Shown: positions 16,546-25,421 of the stretch, piece by piece
Position numbering within the stretch: position 1 is the first letter of the stretch
How the letters are laid out: each line of letters opens with the position of its first letter
Source: an uncultured Winogradskyella sp.
GTDB taxonomy: Bacteria; Bacteroidota; Bacteroidia; Flavobacteriales; Flavobacteriaceae
Direction: 5' to 3'
Assembly (NCBI RefSeq): GCF_947501905.1
Contig: NZ_CANMXL010000002.1
Location: 434,001 to 498,000 of the forward strand
DNA: 64,000 bases
Position numbers and translations under genes: made by a program
Notes under the pieces: model-generated
Seen by the model: the letters and a program-made list of their open reading frames with translations, nothing else
The model's database searches: none
Told to the model about the DNA's origin: nothing

Positions 16546-19521
16546 ATGAAACGATTACTACTCTTATTTTTATTTTTTATTCCTATGTCTGTTATTAGTC
16601 AATGTCCGCCAGAATCTAACATGGATACTGATGGCGATGGCGTCTTAGATTGCATAGATCCTTGTACAGATTTAGCAAATTCTGTTATTGGCAATTTAAG
16701 TTTTGAATCTGACTTTACTGGCTGGACAATACCTCAAAACCCAGGAAATTTTAGCATTAATCAAAATGCCTCAAACTTGTTACACGGTAATAATGCTTTG
16801 TATATAAGTGCACCTAATGGCTCTCAGTTTGAAGATTATGCCATCTTCTCAGAAGAGTTTACACTCCAACAAGGTGTTGCTTATACCTTTCATATACCAG
16901 CAAAGCGAATTGGAGCCAATGATGGCGAAGCATTGCGATGGGCTCTTGTAGACGAAAATGGTTTATACAGAAACCTAAATAACTATTACAATATTACAAC
17001 AGATTGGACTACAATATCTATAAATAATTTAATGATAGATTATACAAACTTTACAAGTAATAAGTTTCGATTTCGCCTAGAATTTGGATTATCTCAAACT
17101 GATATGGTAGTAGATAGAATAGAGTTTTACGAATCTTCTCAAGGTTACGACCCAGCTTATCAAGACTTAGACAATGATGGTAGCCCCGATTGTATTGATA
17201 ATTCTGTTTTTATCCCAGTAAATGATTTAATAGAAAATGCTGTAGAAATACCAGAGGAAAATTTTATTGATGAAAATCTTCGATTAGACTTAGCGACTAC
17301 AAATGGTATTGGTGGCTCAGATTGTGGTGTAGATTCTTTTGAAAGAGTCTATTACAAATTTACTGCAACATCTTTTATTTCTATAACAGCAAGCATCACT
17401 GATCCCAATTTTCAGGCAATTAATGGAAATTCATTTTTAATACCCTATACAGCTCCAGATTTAAACCAAATGAATGAAAATCAACTTTTGGTATTGCCTG
17501 GCTATTGTACCTTTAGCACGTCAACAACTTTTACAACAGTACCTGGTCAAAGTTATTACATACAAGTGTGCAGAAACTTAGACAGTGGTCAACTTTCTAA
17601 TATTAATTTTAATATCGCAGAAGATAGTTCACAAGCAGAGCGCGATGCATTAATTGCATTCTTTAATGCAAATGCTGGAGCAAATTGGACGAATAGTAGT
17701 AACTGGAATACCAGTCAACCTGTGGGTGCATGGCATGGTGTAACTGTAGAGAATGGAAATGTAACACGTATAGAATTACCTGCTAATAACATCCTAGGTA
17801 ACGATTTGAGTGCATTATTAAATCTACCAAACCTTGAATATCTTGTACTCTCAAGTAACTTCATTAGTGGTAGCATTCCAGATTTTAGTACACTTACTAA
17901 TTTGGAAACATTAAATATCAGAAACAATTCATTTTCGTTCTTGGATTTTGAGACAAATTTCGCTGCAATCAATGGGATATCATCATTTATTTACAGTCCT
18001 CAAAGAGTTCAAGACGTAGAAGAAAATATTGAAGGTATTGTTGGAGACAATTATACGTTTACAATGACATCAATTGCTGGTACCGATGTGGACTATCAAT
18101 GGTATATAAGTAATAGGTTTGATTTAAATGCTGAAAGCACTCCAGTTGCTGGTGCAAATTCAAATACATTAACCTTTAACAATCTACAACTCGAGGGCTT
18201 AAATACTTATCTATGTATTGCAACTAGCCCTTTAGTTCCTGGTTTAGAGTACATAAGACCGTTTATTGACCTCTATGGAGAAGTAAGCCAGCAAGAGAAA
18301 GATGCTTTAATGGTATTTTATAATGCTTTAGACGGTCCAAATTGGTCGGACAATACCAACTGGGGAACTACGGAACCTGTTCGCACATGGGCAAATGTAA
18401 CAACAGCTGGCAACAAAGTTATTGGGTTAGATTTTTTTGGCATCAGTGGTTTAAACGGGCAAATCCCTTCTGAAATTGAAGATTTAATAAACTTAGAGTA
18501 TTTAAGTCTCGCTCTTAGCGAAAATATAACTGGACCAATACCAACAAGCATTGGTAACCTATCTCAATTAAAGCGATTACGTTTACAAGGCACAGGCAAC
18601 TCTGGTACTCTACCAGCTTCTATCGGAAACTTGAATAATTTAGAAGAGCTTCGTCTTATTGGTAATAATTTTAGTGGTGATATTCCAAGTAGTTTCAGTA
18701 ACCTTACTAATTTGACGGATTTTTATGTAATAGGTAGCACTTTTACTTATGCAGGAAACTTTAATCAATTTACTGGAGAATTACCCGATTTTTCTAATGC
18801 GCAAAATTTGTTTAGAATACAAATTAGCGGCAATGATTTTTCCGGTGAACTAGATGATTACAGTATTTTTCCTAATATAACTACTCTTGTTATTGACGAA
18901 AATCTTTATTCTTTTAGTGATTTGTCTACCAACCAAGCCAACAACTTAACAATAGAGAATTACATTTTTTCGCCACAAAGAAATACAAGCGAACCCGAAA
19001 CTGTTGAAATTCCGCCTGGAGAGTCAATTACACTTGATGTTAATGGAATGGCTAACGGCAGAACTTATTTTAGATTATTAACCACAGACCAATATCAATG
19101 GTTTAAAGACAATGTTGCTATAAACGGTGCTACAGAATCTACATACACCATTAACAATCCACAACCATCCGATAGCGGTGTGTATTATTGCGAAATCACA
19201 AACTCCACAGTAGATGATCTCGTGGTGACAAGAGCAGAAATCACACTCAATGTCAATGCAGCTTTGAGCATAAATGATATAGGATTATCAGATTTTAAAC
19301 TGTATCCAAATCCGGCTTCTAACTGGTTAAATATATCTGGAAACGGATTACAATATGCAAATGCAGAAGTATATGACATAAACGGTAGACTCGTTATCAA
19401 AAAAGAATTCGCATCTAACACAACCTCACTAAATGTAGAAAACTTAATATCAGGCATATATCTAATTAAAATCACTGATAGAGAAAACAACTCAGCTACA
19501 AAACGCTTTATAAAAATTTAG
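16546..19521 (+). CDS. Secreted leucine-rich-repeat protein with T9SS sorting domain
   Basis: I use the ATG at 16546, which opens a clean signal peptide (MKRLLLLFLFFIPMSVISQ); the frame is open back to 16519. The 991-residue protein has, in order, a calcium-binding thrombospondin-3-like stretch (DTDGDGVLDCIDPC), a jelly-roll-like carbohydrate-binding region (about 45-195), a second short DNDGSPDC repeat, two blocks of plant-type LRRs (from about 375 and from about 585; LTNLETLNIRNNSF, [14 protein letters not shown]), two Ig-like segments (YQWYIS, YQWFKDN) and a C-terminal type A sorting domain (FKLYPNPASNWLNIS to the end). It is exported and then sorted by the type IX system to the surface. 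The ligand is unknown. It has promoter site 1 upstream. Confidence 0.85.
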   Translation: MKRLLLLFLFFIPMSVISQCPPESNMDTDGDGVLDCIDPCTDLANSVIGNLSFESDFTGWTIPQNPGNFSINQNASNLLHGNNALYISAPNGSQFEDYAIFSEEFTLQQGVAYTFHIPAKRIGANDGEALRWALVDENGLYRNLNNYYNITTDWTTISINNLMIDYTNFTSNKFRFRLEFGLSQTDMVVDRIEFYESSQGYDPAYQDLDNDGSPDCIDNSVFIPVNDLIENAVEIPEENFIDENLRLDLATTNGIGGSDCGVDSFERVYYKFTATSFISITASITDPNFQAINGNSFLIPYTAPDLNQMNENQLLVLPGYCTFSTSTTFTTVPGQSYYIQVCRNLDSGQLSNINFNIAEDSSQAERDALIAFFNANAGANWTNSSNWNTSQPVGAWHGVTVENGNVTRIELPANNILGNDLSALLNLPNLEYLVLSSNFISGSIPDFSTLTNLETLNIRNNSFSFLDFETNFAAINGISSFIYSPQRVQDVEENIEGIVGDNYTFTMTSIAGTDVDYQWYISNRFDLNAESTPVAGANSNTLTFNNLQLEGLNTYLCIATSPLVPGLEYIRPFIDLYGEVSQQEKDALMVFYNALDGPNWSDNTNWGTTEPVRTWANVTTAGNKVIGLDFFGISGLNGQIPSEIEDLINLEYLSLALSENITGPIPTSIGNLSQLKRLRLQGTGNSGTLPASIGNLNNLEELRLIGNNFSGDIPSSFSNLTNLTDFYVIGSTFTYAGNFNQFTGELPDFSNAQNLFRIQISGNDFSGELDDYSIFPNITTLVIDENLYSFSDLSTNQANNLTIENYIFSPQRNTSEPETVEIPPGESITLDVNGMANGRTYFRLLTTDQYQWFKDNVAINGATESTYTINNPQPSDSGVYYCEITNSTVDDLVVTRAEITLNVNAALSINDIGLSDFKLYPNPASNWLNISGNGLQYANAEVYDINGRLVIKKEFASNTTSLNVENLISGIYLIKITDRENNSATKRFIKI

Positions 19522-19540
19522 TTAATTAATTCATTTTTTT

Positions 19541-19576
19541 AAAAGAGCTACAGCAATTAATTACTGTAGCTCTTTT
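19541..19576 (+). terminator. Terminator of the LRR protein gene
   Basis: The stem AAAAGAGCTACAG/CTGTAGCTCTTTT begins 20 bases after the stop codon. Confidence 0.88.
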
Positions 19577-19677
19577 GTTATAAATATTTTAGAAATAACA
19601 TTTTAACCCTCTTTTTCTTACATTTTAACGAACTTATATAAGCTATTGATATTATTGAATTAACTTTTTATGTTAAA

Positions 19678-19695
19678 ATACCCAGTAATGGGTAT
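19678..19695. promoter_or_regulatory. Regulator-binding palindrome, site 2 (protease operon)
   Basis: ATACCCAGTAATGGGTAT is an 18-bp inverted repeat with 7-bp perfect arms. The -7-like box CAATTTTG (19718-19725) begins 23 bp after it, and the ATG of the small membrane protein is 60 bp after it. The spacing is the same as at sites 1, 3 and 4. Confidence 0.72.
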
Positions 19696-19754
19696 GTTTT
19701 TGCATCAAAGCTTTTTGCAATTTTGAAACATGAACCAATAAAACCCTTATAATT

Positions 19755-20051
19755 ATGAATGATACATTTTCATCCAAAACCATGTTATACATTTCATTAG
19801 CAATATTTGTAATATTTCTTATTTATTTTTCAACCATTAGTTCAGATAGCACACAATTAAATTGGTTTATAAGAGTAGTTGTGTCTTTAGCTGCTGGCGC
19901 TATGAGTATGTCATTATCGGGGTCTATCAACATAGGGAAAGATAAAGAAATGAGAACTCTCGCAGAGGAATCTCCAAAGATTACTGCTGCTGGAGCACTA
20001 GCGGTTTTTGTTTTAGTGTATTTATTTGACCCAATTAAGTTTACTGTTTAA
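19755..20051 (+). CDS. Small two-TM membrane protein
   Basis: The 98-residue protein has a first helix at about 11-28 (MLYISLAIFVIFLIYFST), a second hydrophobic patch (FIRVVVSLAAGAMSMSLSG), a charged segment and a final helix ending GALAVFVLVYLFDP. The closing GALAVFVLVY-[FL]-[FN]-x-P pattern resembles a short membrane module that I recall from bacterial conflict and signalling proteins, where it is often joined to other domains; that link is from memory and needs a profile search. It is the first gene after promoter site 2 and lies 57 bp before the protease gene. Confidence 0.65.
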   Translation: MNDTFSSKTMLYISLAIFVIFLIYFSTISSDSTQLNWFIRVVVSLAAGAMSMSLSGSINIGKDKEMRTLAEESPKITAAGALAVFVLVYLFDPIKFTV

Positions 20052-20108
20052 TAATTGTAATTAAAAACACCTTTACATTTTCGAATATACATTTAAACTT
20101 TTGACTGA

Positions 20109-21167
20109 ATGAATACAAAAAGTGATTATCAAATTAAGCAAGATATAAATAGTCTATTCAACTCATTATTCATTGAAGTAAAAACCGACATTTTAAATTT
20201 AGAAAAAGTGAATTATGTTTCATTGATTGAAGATGATTGTGATGTAAGCTGTGTCCCTTGTGATAATTTTCCATATTTAGAAATAGGCTTTCATAATAAT
20301 AGCTTTGATTATAATCTCGGAAATTATATTACTTCAATTATAAAAGAATCTAATGCAGTAGATGAAATGCTAAATTATTTGACTAGTTCACATAATATTT
20401 CAAAAGTTTATTCAGAGAAAGAAGCCTCAAAAATTTACAATAGACTATCAAAAGATGCATTAGCAGAAATAATTGTTAAGCTCCAAAATAATTCAAAAGA
20501 TATCGATAAGATTATTGGAGGTTGCGAAATAAAAAATCAACATGACGATGCAGGTCCAGGAACCTTGGGTATTGTCGTAAAAGACAGAAAAGACAAAATT
20601 TACTACATACTTTCAGCTTTGCACGTGTTGTATGGTAATCGATGTTACAAAACTGATTGTGAAGAAAGCTCTATTCAGATGTATCTTAATGGTGAGATCC
20701 ATAACATTGCAGAAAATTTCTTGTCTGAAGCACAGATTAAACAAATTAAGCATCTAGATGTTGCCTTATCAAGGATAAATGAAGAATATATAGATTTGGT
20801 AGAACCAGGTGTTCTGAAAATAGGCCTTGTAAATAACGACTTAAGTGTAGCAAAAACATGTGACAAATTAATTAAATATGGTGCTTCAACCAGAGATACA
20901 AATGGGCATATTAGATCTACAACTTGTGATTATAAGTATCAGGAGAATGGACTACCAGACTATGAGTTAAAACTAGAGAACTCAATTTTAATGAGTAATA
21001 GATCCAAAGGAGGAGATTCAGGAAGTCTTGTATTAGAAAAAAACACAAAAAAAGTAGTGGGAGTATTAGTTGCTGGTGATGAATTCACTCATTCAGTTGC
21101 AGTTGATATTAATAGTGTTATTAAGGCTTTCAAAAATATAAACATAGAATTCGATTTTAATTTTTAA
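20109..21167 (+). CDS. Trypsin-like serine protease without signal peptide
   Basis: The 352-residue protein has a chymotrypsin-fold protease in its C-terminal two-thirds. The triad is readable: His172 in YILSALHVLYG, Asp217 in HLDVALSRI and Ser304 in KGGDSGSLVLE, with the usual following segment KVVGVLVAGDE. The first 130 residues are not recognised; they include a Cys cluster (DDCDVSCVPCDN) and helical segments. No signal peptide or membrane helix is seen, so it probably acts in the cytoplasm, which is unusual for this fold and is typical of proteases in conflict or signalling systems. The next gene starts 12 bp downstream. Confidence 0.82.
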   Translation: MNTKSDYQIKQDINSLFNSLFIEVKTDILNLEKVNYVSLIEDDCDVSCVPCDNFPYLEIGFHNNSFDYNLGNYITSIIKESNAVDEMLNYLTSSHNISKVYSEKEASKIYNRLSKDALAEIIVKLQNNSKDIDKIIGGCEIKNQHDDAGPGTLGIVVKDRKDKIYYILSALHVLYGNRCYKTDCEESSIQMYLNGEIHNIAENFLSEAQIKQIKHLDVALSRINEEYIDLVEPGVLKIGLVNNDLSVAKTCDKLIKYGASTRDTNGHIRSTTCDYKYQENGLPDYELKLENSILMSNRSKGGDSGSLVLEKNTKKVVGVLVAGDEFTHSVAVDINSVIKAFKNINIEFDFNF

Positions 21168-21179
21168 AACTATATAATT

Positions 21180-21659
21180 ATGAGTGAAGAAGTAAAACCA
21201 CAAACACCCCCAGAAAAACCTACCCATTATTTCAATATTGATTTGAAAGACAAGACTCGTTTTCAACCCGTACATTTTACACCAATACTGGGAAGTTACA
21301 TGGCTTTAATCTGTAAATTTGATGCTGATGAAGTAAAGACTGATGTTTATAAACTTAATAGCGTAGAAATTAAGTCTAAAAGGATTGCTGGACTTGTTAA
21401 CATGGCTGTATATCGAATAAGTGGTATTAGACGTGGAGATCCTAAAAATAAAGAAGATGAAAATGAAGTAAAAATAACAGTAGATATTAACGTTTTTTCA
21501 AAAAAGGATAAGTACCCTTATTTTGAAACAGATGGATTTGAAATTAAAAAAGGAGACTACTTTAACGTTGCAATAGGAGAAGCTTACGGATTAGAAGATG
21601 ATGATTTGTCCAATAAGCAAGGTTTAGATAGAGATGGATTCTGTTTTTCCACTTTTTAA
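21180..21659 (+). CDS. Hypothetical protein downstream of the protease
   Basis: I do not recognise this 159-residue protein. It has a proline-rich, acidic N-terminus (MSEEVKPQTPPEKP) and then appears beta-rich (NIDLKDKTRFQPVHF, YMALICKFDAD, VKITVDINVF, YFNVAIGEAYG). It has no signal peptide, membrane segment or obvious catalytic motif, and ends in DRDGFCFSTF. The 12-bp distance from the protease gene suggests joint expression, so it could be a substrate, regulator or sensor of the protease. A terminator follows directly. Confidence 0.6.
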   Translation: MSEEVKPQTPPEKPTHYFNIDLKDKTRFQPVHFTPILGSYMALICKFDADEVKTDVYKLNSVEIKSKRIAGLVNMAVYRISGIRRGDPKNKEDENEVKITVDINVFSKKDKYPYFETDGFEIKKGDYFNVAIGEAYGLEDDDLSNKQGLDRDGFCFSTF

Positions 21660-21685
21660 TTAAATTACTTAAAAAGCAATCAATA

Positions 21686-21718
21686 ACAAGGTATAATAAA
21701 TATATGTACCTTGTTTTT
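21686..21718 (+). terminator. Terminator or attenuator between the protease operon and the sensor kinase
   Basis: The stem ACAAGGTA/TACCTTGT with a T-run ends 9 bases before the kinase ATG at 21727. It leaves little room for a separate kinase promoter, so kinase expression may depend on read-through. Confidence 0.65.
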
Positions 21719-21726
21719 CTGTTGAT

Positions 21727-23589
21727 ATGAAATTAAAAAAACTATACTGTATATTTTTCATCTTAATGGCAGCTATTGCTAATTCTCAATCTAATACAGA
21801 ATTGTTTAATAGTTCATTAATACATATAACTAATTTTGAATTAGATAAAGCAAGTAAAATAATTTCTAAATCGAATGCTAATACTTCGGTAGAATTAAAA
21901 ACAAAGAAACTATTAAATAATTATGTCTCTTATTTAAAAACTGGCAAAGAACTTAACATTCTCTTTTCCGATTCATCAAATAATTCAAATAAAGAATTAC
22001 GGTGGTTGAATAGTATATCGCATTCAATTTATGCAGAAAAAAAATCTCATGAAGTCATCAAAGAAAAAGATATCATTCATAAACATTATTGGAAAAGTTT
22101 AAATCTTGCTTTGCAGACAAAAGATAATGGTTTAATCTGCTTTATTTTAAAAAAAATCATTTATAGTGTTTTGTATAATCCAAACACTAGAAAAGAATTA
22201 AAAGATTATTTAGAGTTATATAAAATACATGCCAAAGATAATTTTGAAAGATTATGGTATCAATTTTATAATTTAAGGTATGACAAAAAAGAAAAAATAA
22301 AGGAGTTGGAAAGTCATCTTGACGAACTTGAAAAATTAGATGCTACCTTTTTAAAGGCAAATTATCATATACATATTGGTTTGCACTATAATGATTTTAA
22401 AAGGAATTCAAAAAAAGCAAGATATCATTACAACAAAGCGATAGAACTTTTAAAAACCATTAGATTTAATAATTTAAATCAATATCTTTTTCAATCACAC
22501 GCAAATTCTGGAGTTACATACTATCATGAAGGTAATTACAATAAAGCATTAGAAAAATTTAAAGTTGCTAGCGAATTAAAAATATCTAATAACAGATTTG
22601 ACTATTTAGCAAACCTTGAGAGATGGAAATTAAAATGTTTTATAGCTATAAATGATTCAGAAAATGCTTTAAATTCTCTAGAAAAAAGAGAGATATTACT
22701 AGATTCAATAAGTAATTATCAACAAGGACTAGCAATAAAAGAAACTGAAGCAAAGTTTAATAATGAAAAATTAAGAGCAGATAATTTAGAAACTAAAGCT
22801 AGAAGCAAACAAAACCAAAATATAGCTATAGGTTTAGCTGGAAGCTTGGCGCTTGGAAGCATTATAGCATTCTTACTCTTTAAAAACACCAAACGCAAAC
22901 AAAAACTAGCAGAACAAGACAAAGAAATAGAAACGCAGAAATTAGCCACGGTATTAAAAGAACAAGAACTCACTGCTATTGATGCGATGATAGAAGGTCA
23001 GGAAAAAGAGCGTCAACGTATTGCCAATGATTTGCATGATGATTTAGGTGGGCTTATGGCTACAGTTAAGCTTCACTTTAATGCGCTTAAAGACAAAAAA
23101 TCTCCTGAGCTCTTTGACAAAACTAATACGCTTATTGACGAAGCTTATAATAAAGTACGCTCAGTAGCTCACGCCAAAAACTCTGGCGTTATTGCTAAAC
23201 ATGGCTTGTTAAAATCCGTAAAGGAAATGGCAAACAAAATTTCTATTTCCAACCAATTAGAAATCGAGGTTATTGATTATGGTCTTGAAACTCGTCTTGA
23301 AAATAGTCTTGAGCTTACATTATTTAGGGTAATTCAAGAATTAGTTTCTAACGCTGTAAAGCACGCCCAAGCTTCAGAAATAAGCATTCATATTACTAAT
23401 CATGAAGATATGATTAATCTAATGGTCGAAGACAATGGCATAGGTTTTAATACTAAGCAAATGACCAAAACTAACAAGGGTATGGGCATTAATAGTATTG
23501 ATAAGCGTGTAGAATATCTTGATGGTAAAATGACCATAGAGTCAGAAAAGAACAAAGGCACAACAATAATAATTGACATTCCTCTATGA
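21727..23589 (+). CDS. TPR-type sensor histidine kinase (HisKA_3)
   Basis: The 620-residue kinase starts with a signal peptide (MKLKKLYCIFFILMAAIANSQ). Residues of about 25-330 are helical repeats with TPR character (SGVTYYHEGNYNKALEKFKVA) that probably form a periplasmic sensor. A membrane helix spans about 365-385 (AIGLAGSLALGSIIAFLLF), followed by a coiled coil. The HisKA_3 dimerisation domain has the phosphoacceptor His437 in RIANDLHDDLGGL. The HATPase domain has the N-box ELVSNAVKHA and the G-box VEDNGIGFN, with a later GMGINSI. It overlaps the response regulator gene by 4 bp (ATGA), a translational coupling typical of two-component pairs. Confidence 0.92.
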   Translation: MKLKKLYCIFFILMAAIANSQSNTELFNSSLIHITNFELDKASKIISKSNANTSVELKTKKLLNNYVSYLKTGKELNILFSDSSNNSNKELRWLNSISHSIYAEKKSHEVIKEKDIIHKHYWKSLNLALQTKDNGLICFILKKIIYSVLYNPNTRKELKDYLELYKIHAKDNFERLWYQFYNLRYDKKEKIKELESHLDELEKLDATFLKANYHIHIGLHYNDFKRNSKKARYHYNKAIELLKTIRFNNLNQYLFQSHANSGVTYYHEGNYNKALEKFKVASELKISNNRFDYLANLERWKLKCFIAINDSENALNSLEKREILLDSISNYQQGLAIKETEAKFNNEKLRADNLETKARSKQNQNIAIGLAGSLALGSIIAFLLFKNTKRKQKLAEQDKEIETQKLATVLKEQELTAIDAMIEGQEKERQRIANDLHDDLGGLMATVKLHFNALKDKKSPELFDKTNTLIDEAYNKVRSVAHAKNSGVIAKHGLLKSVKEMANKISISNQLEIEVIDYGLETRLENSLELTLFRVIQELVSNAVKHAQASEISIHITNHEDMINLMVEDNGIGFNTKQMTKTNKGMGINSIDKRVEYLDGKMTIESEKNKGTTIIIDIPL

Positions 23590-24206
23590 TACGATTAGCA
23601 ATAGCAGAAGACCATCAATCCTTAATAGATGGTATAAAACTGTTACTTAAATACGAAGATGATATTGAAATAGTAGGTGCTGCAAATGACGGTGAAGATT
23701 TACTTAATTTAGTAAGATTAAAACAGCCTAATGTCGTTATCACTGATATTAGAATGCCAAAAATGGATGGTATAACTGCCACAAAAATTATAAAGAAGGA
23801 ATTACCAAATATTAAAGTCCTTGGCTTTACAATGTTTGACCAAACAGAAGCTATTGAACAAATGATGAGTGCTGGTGCTTCAGGTTATTTATTAAAAAAC
23901 TCTCCATTAGAAGAGGTGTTGAAAGCTGTAAGATCCGTCCATAAAGGAAATAACTACTATGATGCTAATATCAATTTTGACTCAGAGAAAAACTCTAACA
24001 AGAAATCAAAAGGCACTCTTACCAAAAGGCAGATACAAATTCTAGGACTTATTGCACAAGGTAAAACCTCACGCGAAATTGCAGATGAGCTTTTTATTGG
24101 CTTGCATACTGTAGATACACATCGAAAAAATATGATACGCATCTTAGGATTGCAGGGCAAAGGTGAGCTCATGCGTTATGCCTTAGAAAAGAAATATCAA
24201 TTTTAA
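23586..24206 (+). CDS. NarL/FixJ-family response regulator
   Basis: The 206-residue protein has a receiver domain at about 1-120 with the acidic pair early (AIAEDHQ), the phosphoacceptor Asp54 in VVITDIRMPKMDG and the conserved Lys in GYLLKNSP. The C-terminal LuxR-type helix-turn-helix is at about 140-200 (LTKRQIQILGLIAQGKTSREIADELFI region; HTVDTHRKNM is the recognition part). It is the cognate partner of the overlapping kinase. It is the leading candidate for binding the four nearby palindromes, since LuxR/NarL proteins bind short inverted repeats as dimers. Confidence 0.93.
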   Translation: MIRLAIAEDHQSLIDGIKLLLKYEDDIEIVGAANDGEDLLNLVRLKQPNVVITDIRMPKMDGITATKIIKKELPNIKVLGFTMFDQTEAIEQMMSAGASGYLLKNSPLEEVLKAVRSVHKGNNYYDANINFDSEKNSNKKSKGTLTKRQIQILGLIAQGKTSREIADELFIGLHTVDTHRKNMIRILGLQGKGELMRYALEKKYQF

Positions 24207-24238
24207 CTATACCTTCCTGTATAAAGCAATATTTAAAA

Positions 24239-24256
24239 ATACCCTCCAATGGGTAT
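24239..24256. promoter_or_regulatory. Regulator-binding palindrome, site 3 (PD40 lipoprotein gene)
   Basis: ATACCCTCCAATGGGTAT is an 18-bp inverted repeat. The -7-like box TAAATTGC (24279-24286) begins 23 bp after it and the ATG is 56 bp after it. The flanking A and T runs mean it could also end the response-regulator transcript. Confidence 0.68.
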
Positions 24257-24311
24257 TTTTTTGTGCCTTATAGCTAGGTAAATTGCAGTGTTAACTAATT
24301 ATAATTCAACA

Positions 24312-25343
24312 ATGAAAACAACAAACACTTTAAAAATTTTATTCTTAGCAGTAATCCTAAGTTCTTGTGGATCCACAAAAGAAGTCAACACAAAATTATC
24401 TGGCCCTCAAGTAACTTCTAGCGCAAAAGAGCTAGTACGTATTACAGATGATGCTGTAGCCGAGTTTCAGCCAAGCTTATCTCCTGACGGGAAAAAACTC
24501 TTATATGTTATTAGAGACGATGCAAATGTTAGTAATGCTAAGTGGAGTTTACGCCTTAAAAATGATGTTATGCTTCCTGGTTTTACACCTCTAATTGGTC
24601 AGAAAACCAGTGCACCTTCTTGGATTAATGACCAAGGTGATTTTATGTTTACTTATCATGCATCAAGTCCAATTATAGCAACAAGTAATATTAAAAGGCT
24701 AGGCATTACTTATGTTGGGCAAAATGCTTATGGAGATTATGACAATGACGCTATGATTTCTCCTAATGGAGAAAAAATTGTACTAACAACTTCTTTACAA
24801 GGCAACAGAAGTATTTGTTTAGTAAACAGAAACGGTAGTAGTTTCACAGTTCTTTCAGAAGGGATTAACCCAAAGTGGCACCCAACAGAACAAAAATTAC
24901 TATATAGTAAGCTTTCTGGAGATTATTTTCAGTTATTTGAGCTTGATTTAGACACTTACCAAAGTACACAAATCACTACCGGAGAATCTCATTACTCAAG
25001 TGGCGCCTATTCTCCTAATGGCAATCACATTACTTTTATTGCAAATAAAGATGGAAAGTATGGACATTTATTTATTATGAAACGTAATGGACGATCTGTT
25101 ACTCAACTTACAAGTGGAGACTCAAACGAAACACAACCTTTTTGGGGAACAGATGGCTACATCTATTTTGCATCTACCGCAGGAGCTAAAAGAGCTGAAG
25201 TAAAAAAATCGAAAAAGAGAAGTGATATTTTGAGTACCCTATTATATGGCAAAAGATCTACTAGCGGTCTCGAGCAAGAATTAGGTGCATACTCTTATCC
25301 ATACTCTGATATTTGGAGAGTAAAACCTCTTATAGTTGACTAA
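24312..25343 (+). CDS. PD40 (TolB-like) beta-propeller lipoprotein
   Basis: The ATG at 24312 gives a lipoprotein signal (MKTTNTLKILFLAVILSSC); a GTG 24 bases earlier is in frame but would spoil it. The 343-residue protein consists of PD40 propeller blades (FQPSLSPDGKKLLYV, AMISPNGEKIVLTT, GAYSPNGNHITFIANKDG, TQPFWGTDGYIYFAS). It is likely attached to the outer membrane or faces the periplasm and binds a protein or carbohydrate partner; no enzyme motif is seen. It follows the two-component genes and has promoter site 3, so it is a probable output or sensor accessory of that system. Confidence 0.82.
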   Translation: MKTTNTLKILFLAVILSSCGSTKEVNTKLSGPQVTSSAKELVRITDDAVAEFQPSLSPDGKKLLYVIRDDANVSNAKWSLRLKNDVMLPGFTPLIGQKTSAPSWINDQGDFMFTYHASSPIIATSNIKRLGITYVGQNAYGDYDNDAMISPNGEKIVLTTSLQGNRSICLVNRNGSSFTVLSEGINPKWHPTEQKLLYSKLSGDYFQLFELDLDTYQSTQITTGESHYSSGAYSPNGNHITFIANKDGKYGHLFIMKRNGRSVTQLTSGDSNETQPFWGTDGYIYFASTAGAKRAEVKKSKKRSDILSTLLYGKRSTSGLEQELGAYSYPYSDIWRVKPLIVD

Positions 25344-25369
25344 TTATTAAGACATAAAGAAAATTAAAA

Positions 25370-25387
25370 ATCCCCATTGACGGGGAT
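25370..25387. promoter_or_regulatory. Regulator-binding palindrome, site 4 (LuxR-type gene)
   Basis: ATCCCCATTGACGGGGAT is an 18-bp inverted repeat with the same length as sites 1-3 but CCCC in place of ACCC. The -7-like box TATATTGC (25410-25417) begins 23 bp after it; the ATG is 35 bp after it. With its T-run it may also terminate the PD40 gene. Confidence 0.58.
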
Positions 25388-25421
25388 TTTTTAATGCCTA
25401 TTTCAAATCTATATTGCATCT

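Noticed and set aside
24239..24260. Palindrome seen only as a terminator of the response regulator gene
   Set aside because: The T-run allows this, but the same 18-bp geometry and 23-bp spacing to a -7-like box at three other sites, two without a strong T-run, favour a regulatory site.
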